Shown: positions 21,620 through 29,981 of the stretch, piece by piece | Numbering within the stretch: position 1 is the stretch's first letter | Layout: each line of letters opens with the position of its first letter | Assembly: GCF_014656075.1 (NCBI RefSeq) | Contig: NZ_BNBS01000060.1 | Span: 1 to 49,197 of the forward strand | Direction of reading: 5' to 3' | Length of the DNA: 49,197 bases | DNA from: Streptomyces hydrogenans | GTDB taxonomy: Bacteria > Actinomycetota > Actinomycetes > Streptomycetales > Streptomycetaceae | Notes under the pieces: model-generated | Told to the model about the DNA's origin: nothing | The model's input: the letters and a program-made list of their open reading frames with translations, nothing else | Database searches by the model: none | Program-made: the position numbers and the translations under genes

Positions 21620-24448
21620 ATGACAGAGGACCTCACCCCCGCCGAGGCGTACGCGGCCGCACGCGCGCGCAACGCCGATCAGGCCACCGCGCTGGCCCCC
21701 TTCCGAGAGATGTACGAGTTCGGTCTGGACCCCTTCCAGATCGAGGCGTGCCAGGCTCTCGAAGCGGGCAAGGGCGTACTCGTCGCCGCCCCCACGGGCT
21801 CCGGCAAGACCATCGTCGGCGAGTTCGCCGTCCACCTCGCCCTCACCCAGGGCCGCAAGTGCTTCTACACGACGCCCATCAAGGCGCTGTCGAACCAGAA
21901 GTACGCCGACCTCGTCAAGCGGTACGGCCCCGACAAGGTCGGCCTGCTCACCGGCGACAACAGCGTCAACGGCGACGCGCCGATCGTCGTCATGACCACC
22001 GAGGTCCTCCGCAACATGCTCTACGCGGGGTCCCAGGCCCTCTCCGGCCTCGGCTACGTCGTCATGGACGAGGTCCACTACCTCTCCGACCGCTTCCGCG
22101 GCGCCGTCTGGGAGGAAGTGATCATCCACCTCCCCGCCTCGGTCACCCTCGTCTCCCTCTCCGCCACCGTGTCCAACGCCGAGGAGTTCGGCGACTGGCT
22201 CGACACCGTCCGCGGCGACACCGAGGTCATCGTCTCCGAGAGCCGGCCCGTGCCCCTCTGGCAGCACGTCCTCGCCGGCCGCCGCATGTACGACCTCTTC
22301 GAGGAGGAGACCGACCACGGCGGCCGCGGCGCCTCCCGCCGCGAGGTCAACCCCGACCTCCTCCGCCTCGCCCGCACCGAGAACCAGCGGACGTACAACC
22401 CCCGCGACCGGCGCCGCGGCAAGATGGTCCGCGAGGCCGACCGCGAGCGCGAGCGCCGCCAGCGCTCCCGCATCTGGACCCCCGGCCGCCCCGAGGTCAT
22501 CGACCGGCTCGACAACGAGGGCCTCCTCCCCGCCATCACCTTCATCTTCAGCCGCGCCGGCTGCGAGGCCGCCGTCCAGCAGTGCCTCTACGCCGGCCTC
22601 CGGCTCAACGACGACGAGGGCCGCAGCCGCGTCCGCGAGATCGTCGAGGCCCGCACCGCCGCCATCCCCGACGAGGACCTCCACGTCCTCGGCTACTACG
22701 AGTGGCTGGAGGCGCTGGAGCGCGGCATCGCCGCCCACCACGCCGGCATGCTCCCGACCTTCAAGGAGGTCGTCGAGGAGCTCTTCGTCCGCGGCCTCGT
22801 CAAGGCCGTCTTCGCCACCGAGACGCTCGCCCTCGGCATCAACATGCCCGCCCGGTCGGTCGTCCTGGAGAAGCTCGTCAAGTGGAACGGCGAGCAGCAC
22901 GCCGACATCACCCCCGGCGAGTACACCCAGCTCACCGGACGCGCCGGCCGCCGCGGCATCGACGTCGAGGGCCACGCCGTCGTCCTCTGGCAGCGCGGCC
23001 TCGACCCGGACCACCTCGCCGGCCTCGCCGGCACCCGCACCTACCCGCTGCGCTCCAGCTTCCGCCCCTCGTACAACATGGCGGTCAACCTGGTCGAGCA
23101 GTTCGGCCGGCACCGCTCCCGCGAACTCCTGGAGACCTCCTTCGCGCAGTTCCAGGCGGACCGCTCCGTCGTGGGCATCTCCCGCCAGGTCCAGCGGAAC
23201 GAGGAGGGACTCGACGGCTACCGCGAGGGCATGACCTGCCACCTCGGCGACTTCGAGGAGTACGCGCTGCTCCGCCGCGACCTCAAGGACCGCGAGACGG
23301 AACTGGCCAAGCAGGGCGCCGCCCAGCGGCGCGCGCAGGCCGCGGCCTCCCTGGAGAAGCTGAAGCCCGGCGACGTCATCCACGTGCCCACCGGCAAGTT
23401 CGCCGGACTCGCGCTCGTCCTCGACCCCGGCATCCCCGCCGGCCGCACCAACGGCCACCGCGGCTTCGAGCACCACGACGGGCCCCGCCCCCTCGTCCTC
23501 ACCGCCGAGCGCCAGGTCAAGCGGCTCGCCTCCATCGACTTCCCCGTCCCGGTGGAGGCCCTGGAGCGCATGCGCATCCCCAAGACCTTCAACCCGCGCT
23601 CCCCGCAGTCCCGCCGCGACCTCGCCTCCGCACTGCGCTCCAAGGCCGGGCACATCAACCCCGACCGCCAGCGCAAGCAGCGCTCCGGCGCCGCCGACGA
23701 CCGCGAGATCGCGCGTCTGCGCACCGCCATCCGCGCCCACCCCTGCCACGGCTGCGACGAGCGCGAGGACCACGCCCGCTGGGCCGAGCGCTACCACCGC
23801 CTCCAGCGCGACACCAAGCAGCTGGAGCGGCGCATCGAGGGCCGGACGAACACCATCGCCCGCACCTTCGACCGGATCGTCGCGCTCCTCACCGAACTCG
23901 ACTACCTCCGCGGCGACGACGTCACCGACAACGGCAAGCGGCTCGCCCGGCTCTACGGCGAACTCGACCTCCTCGCCAGCGAATGCCTCCGCGAGGGCGT
24001 CTGGGAGGGGCTCGCCCCCGCCGAACTCGCCGCCTGCGTCTCCGCCCTCGTCTACGAGGCCCGGCAGGCCGACGACGCCGTGGCCCCGAAGGTGCCGGGC
24101 GGAGCGGCCAAGGCGGCGCTCGCCGAGATGGTCCACATCTGGGGCAGGCTCGACGCCCTGGAGGAGGATTTCAAGATCAACCAGGCGGAGGGCGTCGGCC
24201 AGCGCGAGCCGGACCTCGGCTTCGCCTGGGCCGCCTACCAGTGGGCCTCCGACAAGAGCCTCGACGAGGTGCTGCGCGAGGCCGAGATGCCCGCCGGCGA
24301 CTTCGTCCGCTGGTGCAAGCAGGTCATCGACGTCCTCGGACAGATCGCGGCGGCGGCCCCGAAGGAGAACAGCACGGTCGCGAAGAACGCGCGCAAGGCC
24401 GTGGACGCGCTCCTGCGGGGCGTGGTGGCGTACAGCTCGGTGGGCTGA
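21620..24448 (+). CDS. helY: Ski2/Mtr4-like DEAD/DEAH-box helicase (HelY-like)
   Basis: A 942-residue superfamily 2 helicase, probably acting on RNA. The Q-motif-like DPFQIEACQALEAGKGVLVA precedes Walker A APTGSGKT; the second core motifs are MDEVHYL (motif II, DEVH) and SLSATVS (III). The helicase C domain has ATETLALGINMPARSVV and TGRAGRRGIDVEG. The long C-terminal extension (about 560-940) includes the KLKPGDVIHVPTGKFAGLAL beta-barrel-like segment and a DSH C-terminal region. Actinobacterial HelY proteins of this architecture are about 900 residues; the exact role is poorly known. It is transcribed from its own -10 box and ends before a strong terminator. The gene symbol is by family resemblance. 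Confidence 0.9.
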   Translation: MTEDLTPAEAYAAARARNADQATALAPFREMYEFGLDPFQIEACQALEAGKGVLVAAPTGSGKTIVGEFAVHLALTQGRKCFYTTPIKALSNQKYADLVKRYGPDKVGLLTGDNSVNGDAPIVVMTTEVLRNMLYAGSQALSGLGYVVMDEVHYLSDRFRGAVWEEVIIHLPASVTLVSLSATVSNAEEFGDWLDTVRGDTEVIVSESRPVPLWQHVLAGRRMYDLFEEETDHGGRGASRREVNPDLLRLARTENQRTYNPRDRRRGKMVREADRERERRQRSRIWTPGRPEVIDRLDNEGLLPAITFIFSRAGCEAAVQQCLYAGLRLNDDEGRSRVREIVEARTAAIPDEDLHVLGYYEWLEALERGIAAHHAGMLPTFKEVVEELFVRGLVKAVFATETLALGINMPARSVVLEKLVKWNGEQHADITPGEYTQLTGRAGRRGIDVEGHAVVLWQRGLDPDHLAGLAGTRTYPLRSSFRPSYNMAVNLVEQFGRHRSRELLETSFAQFQADRSVVGISRQVQRNEEGLDGYREGMTCHLGDFEEYALLRRDLKDRETELAKQGAAQRRAQAAASLEKLKPGDVIHVPTGKFAGLALVLDPGIPAGRTNGHRGFEHHDGPRPLVLTAERQVKRLASIDFPVPVEALERMRIPKTFNPRSPQSRRDLASALRSKAGHINPDRQRKQRSGAADDREIARLRTAIRAHPCHGCDEREDHARWAERYHRLQRDTKQLERRIEGRTNTIARTFDRIVALLTELDYLRGDDVTDNGKRLARLYGELDLLASECLREGVWEGLAPAELAACVSALVYEARQADDAVAPKVPGGAAKAALAEMVHIWGRLDALEEDFKINQAEGVGQREPDLGFAWAAYQWASDKSLDEVLREAEMPAGDFVRWCKQVIDVLGQIAAAAPKENSTVAKNARKAVDALLRGVVAYSSVG

Positions 24449-24470
24449 CGCACCGTCAAGTCGGTGGGGG

Positions 24471-24503
24471 AAGGCCCGTGGTGGGGGACACCACGGGCCT
24501 TTT
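24471..24503 (+). terminator. Strong terminator after the helicase gene
   Basis: A perfect 13-bp stem (24471-24483 with 24489-24501) with a 5-nt loop, the last stem bases and following sequence giving TTTT. It lies 23 bp after the helicase stop. Confidence 0.9.
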
Positions 24504-24541
24504 CCCTCGAACGTGTCAGACGGTGCGTCGCGTCCGACAGG

Positions 24542-24564
24542 TTGTCCACAGGTGGTCGTCCACA
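24542..24564 (+). promoter_or_regulatory. Pair of DnaA-box-like sites
   Basis: TTGTCCACA (24542-24550) is an exact match to the Streptomyces DnaA box, and TCGTCCACA (24556-24564) has one mismatch. Both are in the same orientation, 14 bp apart, in the 192-bp gap between the helicase terminator and the P450 gene. No oriC-like array is nearby. Confidence 0.5.
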
Positions 24565-24640
24565 GGGGTGGCGCGGTGCCGGAGCCTTCCGCTTGCATGG
24601 ACTCGCACACAGGGAAAGCGAGTCGGGGGAGGGGACGTAC

Positions 24641-26029
24641 GTGACCACGCACGCGGGCGCCGAGGCCGGGAGCGCCATCACCATCACCGAAGGGCCGCGC
24701 GGAGTTCCGCTCCTCGGGAACCTCCCGGCCTTCGGGAAGGACCCCCTCGCCTTCTTCGAACGGCTGCGGGAGCGGGGTGACGTCGTCCGCTGGCGCTTCG
24801 GCCCCAGCCCCGCCCTCTTCATCGCCCACCCGGAACACATCGGGGAACTGCTCACCGAGGTCGAGAACACCTTTGACCAGCCCGACCTGGGCATCGCCAT
24901 CCGCACCCTGCTCGGCAACGGCGTGGTCGTCGCCAAGGGCCGCGACTGGCGCCGCAAGCGCTCCCTGGTCCAGCCGTCCGTCCGCCCCAAGCAGGTCCGC
25001 TCCTACGCGGCCACCATGGCCGAGTGTGCCGTCGCCCTGGCCGACAGCTGGGACGACGGCCGGCGGATCGACATCAAGAAGGAGATGGCGGCGCTCACCC
25101 AGCTCATCGCCGTCCGCACCATCTTCGGCGCGGACACGGCGGCCGACGCCGAGGCGATCGGCCGGGCGATGGACGTCGCCCAGCAGGAGATCGGCGCGGA
25201 GCTCAGCGGCATCGGCGCCCTCCTGCCCGACTGGATCCCGACGCCCGGACGGGCCCGCATCAAGCGGGCCACCGCCGTCATCGACGCCGAGGTGGCCCGC
25301 GTCGTCTCCCGCCACCGCGACGGCGGCGAGGACCGCCCCGACCTCCTCAGCCGGCTCCTGACCGCCCGGGACGAGACCGGCGCCCACCTCTCCGACCGCG
25401 AGATCCGGGACGAGACGGTCACCCTCTACATCGGCGGCCACGAGACCACCAGCTCCACCCTCGTCTGGGCCTGGTACCTCCTCTCCCGCAACGAGAAGGT
25501 CCGCAGGACGCTGACCGAGGAACTCGACCGGGTCCTCGCCGACCACGAGCCCGGCTACGACGACTACGCCTCGCTCACCTACACCCAGGCCGTCGTCAAG
25601 GAGACCCTCCGCCTCTACCCGACGATCTGGCTCCTCACCGGCATCGCCAAGGAGGGCGCCACCCTCGGCGGCACGCGGATACCGCCCGGCACCCGCGTCT
25701 GGTCCAGCCAGTGGGCCACCCACCGGGACCCCCGCTGGTACGGCGACGCCGACGCCTTCCGCCCCGAGCGCTGGCTCGCCGACGACGACGCCGAACCGGC
25801 GGAGAAGATCCCCGAATACGCCTGGTACCCCTTCGGCGGCGGCCCCCGCGTCTGCCTCGGCACCCGCTTCGCCCTCGTCGAAGCCGTCCTCGTCCTCGCC
25901 GTCCTGGCCCGCCGCTACGACCTGGACGTCGAACCCGAGGAGATACGCCCCGTCCCGAGCCTCACCCTCCAACCGGACCGCGAGGTACGGGCGCGGGTGC
26001 GGGCGCGCGGGAGCGAGGGACGGTCGTGA
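24641..26029 (+). CDS. Cytochrome P450
   Basis: A 462-residue haem monooxygenase. The I-helix oxygen-binding motif GGHETTSS is at about 265-272, the K-helix ExxR motif is in KETLRLYP, the aromatic PERW motif is in AFRPERWL, and the haem loop FGGGPRVCLG carries the thiolate C405. These features are closer to the CYP102/CYP4-like clan than to CYP105-type bacterial P450s. No fused reductase or neighbouring ferredoxin is present, so electrons must come from elsewhere; the [3Fe-4S] ferredoxin at 4647 is one candidate. The GTG at 24641 follows a GGGGGAGGGGA stretch. Substrate unknown. Confidence 0.93.
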   Translation: MTTHAGAEAGSAITITEGPRGVPLLGNLPAFGKDPLAFFERLRERGDVVRWRFGPSPALFIAHPEHIGELLTEVENTFDQPDLGIAIRTLLGNGVVVAKGRDWRRKRSLVQPSVRPKQVRSYAATMAECAVALADSWDDGRRIDIKKEMAALTQLIAVRTIFGADTAADAEAIGRAMDVAQQEIGAELSGIGALLPDWIPTPGRARIKRATAVIDAEVARVVSRHRDGGEDRPDLLSRLLTARDETGAHLSDREIRDETVTLYIGGHETTSSTLVWAWYLLSRNEKVRRTLTEELDRVLADHEPGYDDYASLTYTQAVVKETLRLYPTIWLLTGIAKEGATLGGTRIPPGTRVWSSQWATHRDPRWYGDADAFRPERWLADDDAEPAEKIPEYAWYPFGGGPRVCLGTRFALVEAVLVLAVLARRYDLDVEPEEIRPVPSLTLQPDREVRARVRARGSEGRS

Positions 26030-26051
26030 CGGTGTGACCGCGCCGCCGGAA

Positions 26052-26987
26052 TCAGGCGGCGGGCGCTGAGGCCAGGGCGAGTGCCAGCTCCCGGAGGTCG
26101 TCCGCGCGCAGGACCCGGTCGCCGAATCCGGGGAGGGGCACGTGCAGCGCGGACATCCAGCGGTCGGGGATGGCCCCGGCGCCGTGGACGGCACCGGCCA
26201 GCATGCCGGTGACGGCCGCCACCGTGTCGGTGTCCCCGCCGAGATCGACGGCGGCCGCCAGGGCCTCCTCGAAGGAGGCGGTGGTGCGCAGCGCCCACAC
26301 CGCGGAGCCGAGGCACGGCCACACCGCGCCGTTGAACTCCGTGGCGTCCTCCGGTCGCCAGCCCGGGTCCAGCACGGTGGCCCAGCGTTCCCGTTGATCC
26401 GACGCCACCTCCGCGAGGGCCTCCGGCAGGGCGGCCAGTGGGTCCTCGCCGAGCAGGGCGGCGCGGACCAGCTCGTGCAGGAGGGCCGTGCCCTCCCACG
26501 CGGCCCGGTCCCCGTGGGTGAGGGCGGCGAGCCGACGGCCGGCGTCCATCGTGGCCGCCCGGCCCGCGGTGGCGAAGTGGACGGCGGACGTGGAGGCCCG
26601 CATCAGCGAACCGTTGCCGGCACCCCGCCCCTCCACCTGGAAGTCCAGAGCGGCCGCCACGTCCCATGCGTCGCCGCTGTGCAGCACCCGCTCCGTCAGC
26701 AGCCCGATGTCCTTGGGGTCGGCCGCCGCCCACCGACGGAAGCGGTCGAACACGTCGGGGAGGTCGAGACCACCCCGTTCGAGCAGTGACTCGCCGACGA
26801 GCACCGCCATCTGCGTGTCGTCGGTCGCCTCGCCCGGATCCCAGCCGCCACCCCCGCACAACTCTCCGACACCGTCCGGGAATCGGGCCCGGAACCCGCC
26901 GGGGAGGCCGAACTCGAAGGGCGCGCCCAAGGCGTCGCCGACGGCGGAGCCGAGGACGGCGCCCGTGGCGCGGTCGGGGGAGGTCAT
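26052..26987 (-). CDS. ADP-ribosylglycohydrolase family protein
   Basis: A 311-residue DraG/ARH-type hydrolase, which would remove ADP-ribose from protein residues or related substrates using a di-magnesium centre. Hallmarks: GAVLGSAVGDALGAPFEF at the N terminus, the metal motif EATDDTQMAVL (about 53-63), GNGSLMRA in the middle and the late metal motif DLGGDTDTVAAVTG. All expected metal ligands are visible. The start is the ATG at 26987, with a TACCCT -10 box 6 nt upstream (leaderless). No ADP-ribosyltransferase gene is seen nearby, so it may act on chromosomally encoded or foreign modifications. Confidence 0.92.
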   Translation of the reverse strand: MTSPDRATGAVLGSAVGDALGAPFEFGLPGGFRARFPDGVGELCGGGGWDPGEATDDTQMAVLVGESLLERGGLDLPDVFDRFRRWAAADPKDIGLLTERVLHSGDAWDVAAALDFQVEGRGAGNGSLMRASTSAVHFATAGRAATMDAGRRLAALTHGDRAAWEGTALLHELVRAALLGEDPLAALPEALAEVASDQRERWATVLDPGWRPEDATEFNGAVWPCLGSAVWALRTTASFEEALAAAVDLGGDTDTVAAVTGMLAGAVHGAGAIPDRWMSALHVPLPGFGDRVLRADDLRELALALASAPAA

Positions 26988-26993
26988 GGCGTC

Positions 26994-26999
26994 AGGGTA
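26994..26999 (-). promoter_or_regulatory. -10 box for leaderless ADP-ribosylglycohydrolase transcript
   Basis: On the minus strand TACCCT (26999-26994) is followed by 6 nt and the ATG at 26987. There is no ribosome-binding site and no clear -35. Confidence 0.55.
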
Positions 27000-27006
27000 G
27001 GCGCCG

Positions 27007-27127
27007 AGGGCCGGGGTTGGGTGGGTGTGGGGTGCGCTGGGGTGGGCGGTGGGTGTGGGGTGTGCTGGGTGTGGGGTGCGGATCAGGGGTGGGTGGGGGA
27101 GGGGGTGGTGGGGGAGGGGGAGGGCCC
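27007..27127 (+). repeat. G-rich tract with G-quadruplex potential
   Basis: About 120 bp in which GG to GGGGG runs recur with loops of 1-4 nt on the plus strand, including near-repeats of GGGTGTGGGGTG. It spans the gap upstream of the ADP-ribosylglycohydrolase gene and the 3' end of the membrane protein gene (stop at 27083). Confidence 0.6.
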
Positions 27128-28087
27128 CCGGAGGGAGAGGAAGGTGGCGAGTGCGGTCGTGGTGGTGACGAGGGCTGCCGCGGTGAGGGTGGTGGTGTCG
27201 GGGTGGAGGAGGGGTTGGCCTCGGAGGGCCTGCCAGGTGAGGAGGGCGAAGGTGGCGGCGTAGGCGGTCGCGGCGGTGAGGGTCAGGCGGAGGCGGACCC
27301 GGGGGTCGGCGAGGCGGGGGAAGTGGGGGGCCAGGGCGGTCAGGGCGAGGAGGAGCAGGGGGAGGAGCTGGAGGGCGTGCATGCCGAAGAAGTGGGCGAC
27401 GCGCAGGTCGCCGCCGGTGGACGCCCAGCCGGTGACGGGGAGGGAGGGGCCGCCGTCCGGGACGCCGACGCTGTGGGCGCCGACGACGGGCGGGTCGGTG
27501 GCGGCCAGTTGGTCGGGGGTGGGCTGGACCATCAGGAAGCCGACGGCGGCGCCCGCGAGGGCGATGAGGGAGGAGAGACGGACCGCCCAGGCGGTGGCGC
27601 TGTCCAGGAAGCGGGCGCGGAGCAGGAGGACGGCGATGGCTAGGGCGCCCAGCCAGAGGATGACCACCGTGAGGCCCATGGCCTGGAAGACCGCGGCGTC
27701 GAAGGGGGTCTCCTGGTTGAAGTGGCTCTGCCTGCCGCGGACCACCTGGAGGGTGATCAGCACCATCTCCAGGACGCCGGCGGCCGTGACGACGGTGCCG
27801 GCCCACCAGCCGAGCCGCCGGCCGCGCGGGAGGAGGCTCAGCATCCAGGCGAGTGACAGCGCGTAGGCGACGAACGAGACCGCGAACTTGAAGGGCTTCG
27901 CCCAGATCGCGGCGCCGACGAGGGTCCGGTCGTCGAAGAGGATCCCGCCCGCGCTGATCACCGCGAAGACGGCCATCGCCGCGGCGAACCAGAGGAGGGG
28001 GCGGTGCGGACGGCCGCTCGGGGGCGGGGAGTTCGAGGCGGAGGCGGAGGCGGGCACGGGGTCGGGCGTGGATATGCGCGTGGACAT
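27083..28087 (-). CDS. Polytopic membrane protein, function unknown
   Basis: A 334-residue integral membrane protein with about seven or eight hydrophobic segments between residues 30 and 320. A short Pro/Ser-rich cytoplasmic N terminus precedes them. The segment between about 195 and 235 (VQPTPDQLAATDPPVVGAHS, GWASTGGDLRVAHFFGMHAL) is hydrophilic and contains histidines, possibly a ligand or metal site. The C terminus is low-complexity (SPSPTTPSPTHP), encoded by the G-rich tract. I recognise no catalytic motif. GGGGGGA precedes the ATG. It diverges from a MerR-type regulator across 117 bp of inverted repeats and is the obvious target of that regulator. Confidence 0.82.
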   Translation of the reverse strand: MSTRISTPDPVPASASASNSPPPSGRPHRPLLWFAAAMAVFAVISAGGILFDDRTLVGAAIWAKPFKFAVSFVAYALSLAWMLSLLPRGRRLGWWAGTVVTAAGVLEMVLITLQVVRGRQSHFNQETPFDAAVFQAMGLTVVILWLGALAIAVLLLRARFLDSATAWAVRLSSLIALAGAAVGFLMVQPTPDQLAATDPPVVGAHSVGVPDGGPSLPVTGWASTGGDLRVAHFFGMHALQLLPLLLLALTALAPHFPRLADPRVRLRLTLTAATAYAATFALLTWQALRGQPLLHPDTTTLTAAALVTTTTALATFLSLRGPSPSPTTPSPTHP

Positions 28088-28111
28088 ACGGATCCCCCCG
28101 TAGTCGATATG

Positions 28112-28155
28112 GATAGTGGTGCTTGCCGCTATCTGATAGTGCCACTATCTATGAT
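28112..28155. promoter_or_regulatory. Double inverted repeat operator between membrane protein and MerR genes
   Basis: Two dyads: GATAGTGG (28112-28119) with CCGCTATC (28126-28133), one mismatch; and GATAGTG (28135-28141) with CACTATC (28143-28149), perfect. TATGAT (28150-28155) is a possible -10 for the MerR gene. The four GATAG half-sites suggest cooperative binding. Confidence 0.65.
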
Positions 28156-28204
28156 GGAGGGGTGTCCGGCAAGGCCGGGAGTGCCAGGGAAAGGTGAACG
28201 CGCG

Positions 28205-28900
28205 GTGCGCATCGGTGAGTTGAGCCGCAGGACCGGGGTCTCGGTGCCCACGATCAAGTTCTACGTACGGGAGGGGCTGCTCCCGGCCGGCCGGCTGACG
28301 AGCCCGAACCAGGCCGCGTACGACGAGACGCACGTGCGGCGGCTGCGCCTGATCCGCGCCCTGATGGACGTCGGCGGGCTGTCCGTGGCGGCCGTGCGCG
28401 AGGTGATCACCGCCGTCGACGACCCCGAGAGGCCAGTGCACGCGCTGCTCGGGGAGGCGGCCGAGCGCATGGTGCCCCGCTACGGCGGCGAGCCCGCGGA
28501 GGGCGAGGAGGGGGACGGCGAGGAGGACGGCGGGCTGGTCGAGGCGCGCGAGCGGGTCGACGCGCTGATCCGCGAGCGGGAGTGGCGCTGCTTCCCGGGC
28601 AGCCTGGCGGCCGAGGCGCTGGCCGTCGCGCTCGCCGCGCTCGGGGCCGTCGGCCACGAGCGGTTCGCCGAGGTCCTCGACGACTACGCGGACGCGGCGG
28701 AGCGGGTCGCCCGGGCCGACCTGGAGTACGTGGGGCGGCACGTGGTCCGCGAGGAGCTGGTCGAGAGCGTCGCCGTCGGCACGGTCCTCGGCGACGCGCT
28801 CTTCGCTGCGCTCCGCCGCCTCGCCCAGATCGACGCCTCGGACCGCCTCTTCGGCGGCAAGGGGGAGAAGGGGACGGAGGGGGAGAAGGAGAAGGAGTAG
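28205..28900 (+). CDS. MerR-family transcriptional regulator
   Basis: A 231-residue regulator. The N-terminal winged helix (VRIGELSRRTGVSVPTIKFY, YVREGLLPAGR) is typical of MerR, followed by a dimerisation helix to about residue 85 and a C-terminal effector domain of about 130 residues with no cysteine pattern for metal sensing, so an organic or redox-independent ligand is more likely. The tail GGKGEKGTEGEKEKE is charged and probably disordered. The GTG at 28205 is chosen as the family begins at this point; the frame extends further upstream through the operator, which argues against a longer start. Its likely targets are its own promoter and the divergent membrane protein. Confidence 0.9.
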   Translation: MRIGELSRRTGVSVPTIKFYVREGLLPAGRLTSPNQAAYDETHVRRLRLIRALMDVGGLSVAAVREVITAVDDPERPVHALLGEAAERMVPRYGGEPAEGEEGDGEEDGGLVEARERVDALIREREWRCFPGSLAAEALAVALAALGAVGHERFAEVLDDYADAAERVARADLEYVGRHVVREELVESVAVGTVLGDALFAALRRLAQIDASDRLFGGKGEKGTEGEKEKE

Positions 28901-28920
28901 GCCCGGGGGAGCGGACGACG

Positions 28921-28956
28921 GAGGGGTGGAGGGGCCCGTCGGCCCCCCCACCCCTC
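28921..28956. terminator. Bidirectional terminator between MerR and siderophore-interacting protein genes
   Basis: A 16-bp stem (28921-28936 with 28941-28956, one mismatch) with a 4-nt CGTC loop separates the two convergent genes. Confidence 0.8.
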
Positions 28957-28989
28957 CCGGTGGATGTCTGTCGGTCGGACGCCTGTCGG

Positions 28990-29838
28990 TCAGGCGGCCT
29001 GCGGGGGCTCCTGCTCCCGCTCGACCTGCTCGTTCCACTCGCGCTTGATCGCGCGCCACGCCTCGTCCGTCTTGCCCAGGCGCCAGTAGCCCGAGATGGA
29101 CAGGCGCTCGCGCTCCACCCCGCGCTCCATGCGCAGGTGGCGGCGGAGTTCCTTCACGAAGCCCGCCTCGCCGTGGACGAAGGCGTGCACGTCGCCCGCC
29201 GGGAAGTCCAGCGCGCGGACGGCCTCGACGAGCGCCGCGCCGGCCGGGCGGCCGGCGCGGTGCAGCCAGGTCACCTCGATGCCGGCCTCGGTCGCGAACT
29301 TCTGCTCGTCGCTCGCGTCCTCGACCTCGATGAAGGCGTGCACGAGGGCGCCCGCGGGCAGCCGCTCCAGGGCCACCCCGATCGCCGGCAGCGCGCTCTC
29401 GTCGCCGACGAGGAGGTGCCAGTCCGCCGCCGGGTCCGGGGCGTAGCCGCCGCCGGGGCCGAGGAACCGTACCGTCTCGCCGACCTGGGCGCGGGCCGCC
29501 CAGGGGCCGGCCAGGCCCTCGTCGCCGTGGACCACGAAGTCCAGCGTCAGCTCGCGGTGGACCGGGTCCCAGGCGCGCACCGTGTACGTGCGGGTGGTCG
29601 GCCACTGCTCGCGCGGGTACTCGGCCCGGATGCGCTCCATGTCGAAGGGTTCCGGATAGGAGACGCCCTCGGGGGCGAAGAGCAGCTTCACGTAGTGGTC
29701 GGTGAAGGTGTCGGCGTCGAAACCGTCCAGCCCCGGGCCGCCGAGCACGACGCGCACCATGTGCGGGGTGATCCGCTCGGTGCGCACGACGAGCGCTTCG
29801 GTGGCCCTGGGGGCCTTGCGGGCCGGCTGCTCTGCCAC
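28990..29838 (-). CDS. Siderophore-interacting protein (ferric-siderophore reductase type)
   Basis: A 282-residue flavoprotein of the SIP/ViuB family, which reduces ferric siderophores in the cytoplasm to release iron. The N-terminal FAD domain has TRTYTVRAWDP (residues about 80-90, flavin-binding RxYT) and LDFVVHGDEGLAGPWAARAQ; the C-terminal NAD(P)H domain has LLVGDESALPAIGVALERLP, HAFVHGEAGFVKELRRHL and the terminal GYWRLGKTDEAW segment, all standard for the family. The GTG at 29838 has GGAGA about 7 nt upstream. A DmdR/IdeR-type iron box lies about 85 bp upstream, so the gene should be derepressed during iron starvation. No siderophore genes are nearby. Confidence 0.94.
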   Translation of the reverse strand: MAEQPARKAPRATEALVVRTERITPHMVRVVLGGPGLDGFDADTFTDHYVKLLFAPEGVSYPEPFDMERIRAEYPREQWPTTRTYTVRAWDPVHRELTLDFVVHGDEGLAGPWAARAQVGETVRFLGPGGGYAPDPAADWHLLVGDESALPAIGVALERLPAGALVHAFIEVEDASDEQKFATEAGIEVTWLHRAGRPAGAALVEAVRALDFPAGDVHAFVHGEAGFVKELRRHLRMERGVERERLSISGYWRLGKTDEAWRAIKREWNEQVEREQEPPQAA

Positions 29839-29922
29839 GGCGGACTCTCCTGACTGCCTGGGGGTGATGCGGTGAGGCACACCAGCGCCTCGGCGTGCCC
29901 GGGGCCCGGGCACGCCAGTAGC

Positions 29923-29941
29923 TTAGGTATGCCTAAGTTAG
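29923..29941. promoter_or_regulatory. Iron box (DmdR/IdeR/DtxR-type operator)
   Basis: TTAGGTATGCCTAAGTTAG agrees at 14 of 19 positions with the DtxR-family consensus TTAGGTTAGCCTAACCTAA and includes TTAGG...CCTAA arms. It lies between the exonuclease stop and the siderophore-interacting protein start, upstream of the latter. Confidence 0.8.
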
Positions 29942-29981
29942 CATCCCCGGGCGGGTCGCGTCAGTCGGCGCCCCCGGTCGG

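Noticed and set aside
21479..26194. Very long minus-strand frame opposite helicase and P450 genes
   Set aside because: Low-complexity Gly/Ala/Val/Asp translation and no start signal; a shadow frame over genes with strong motifs.
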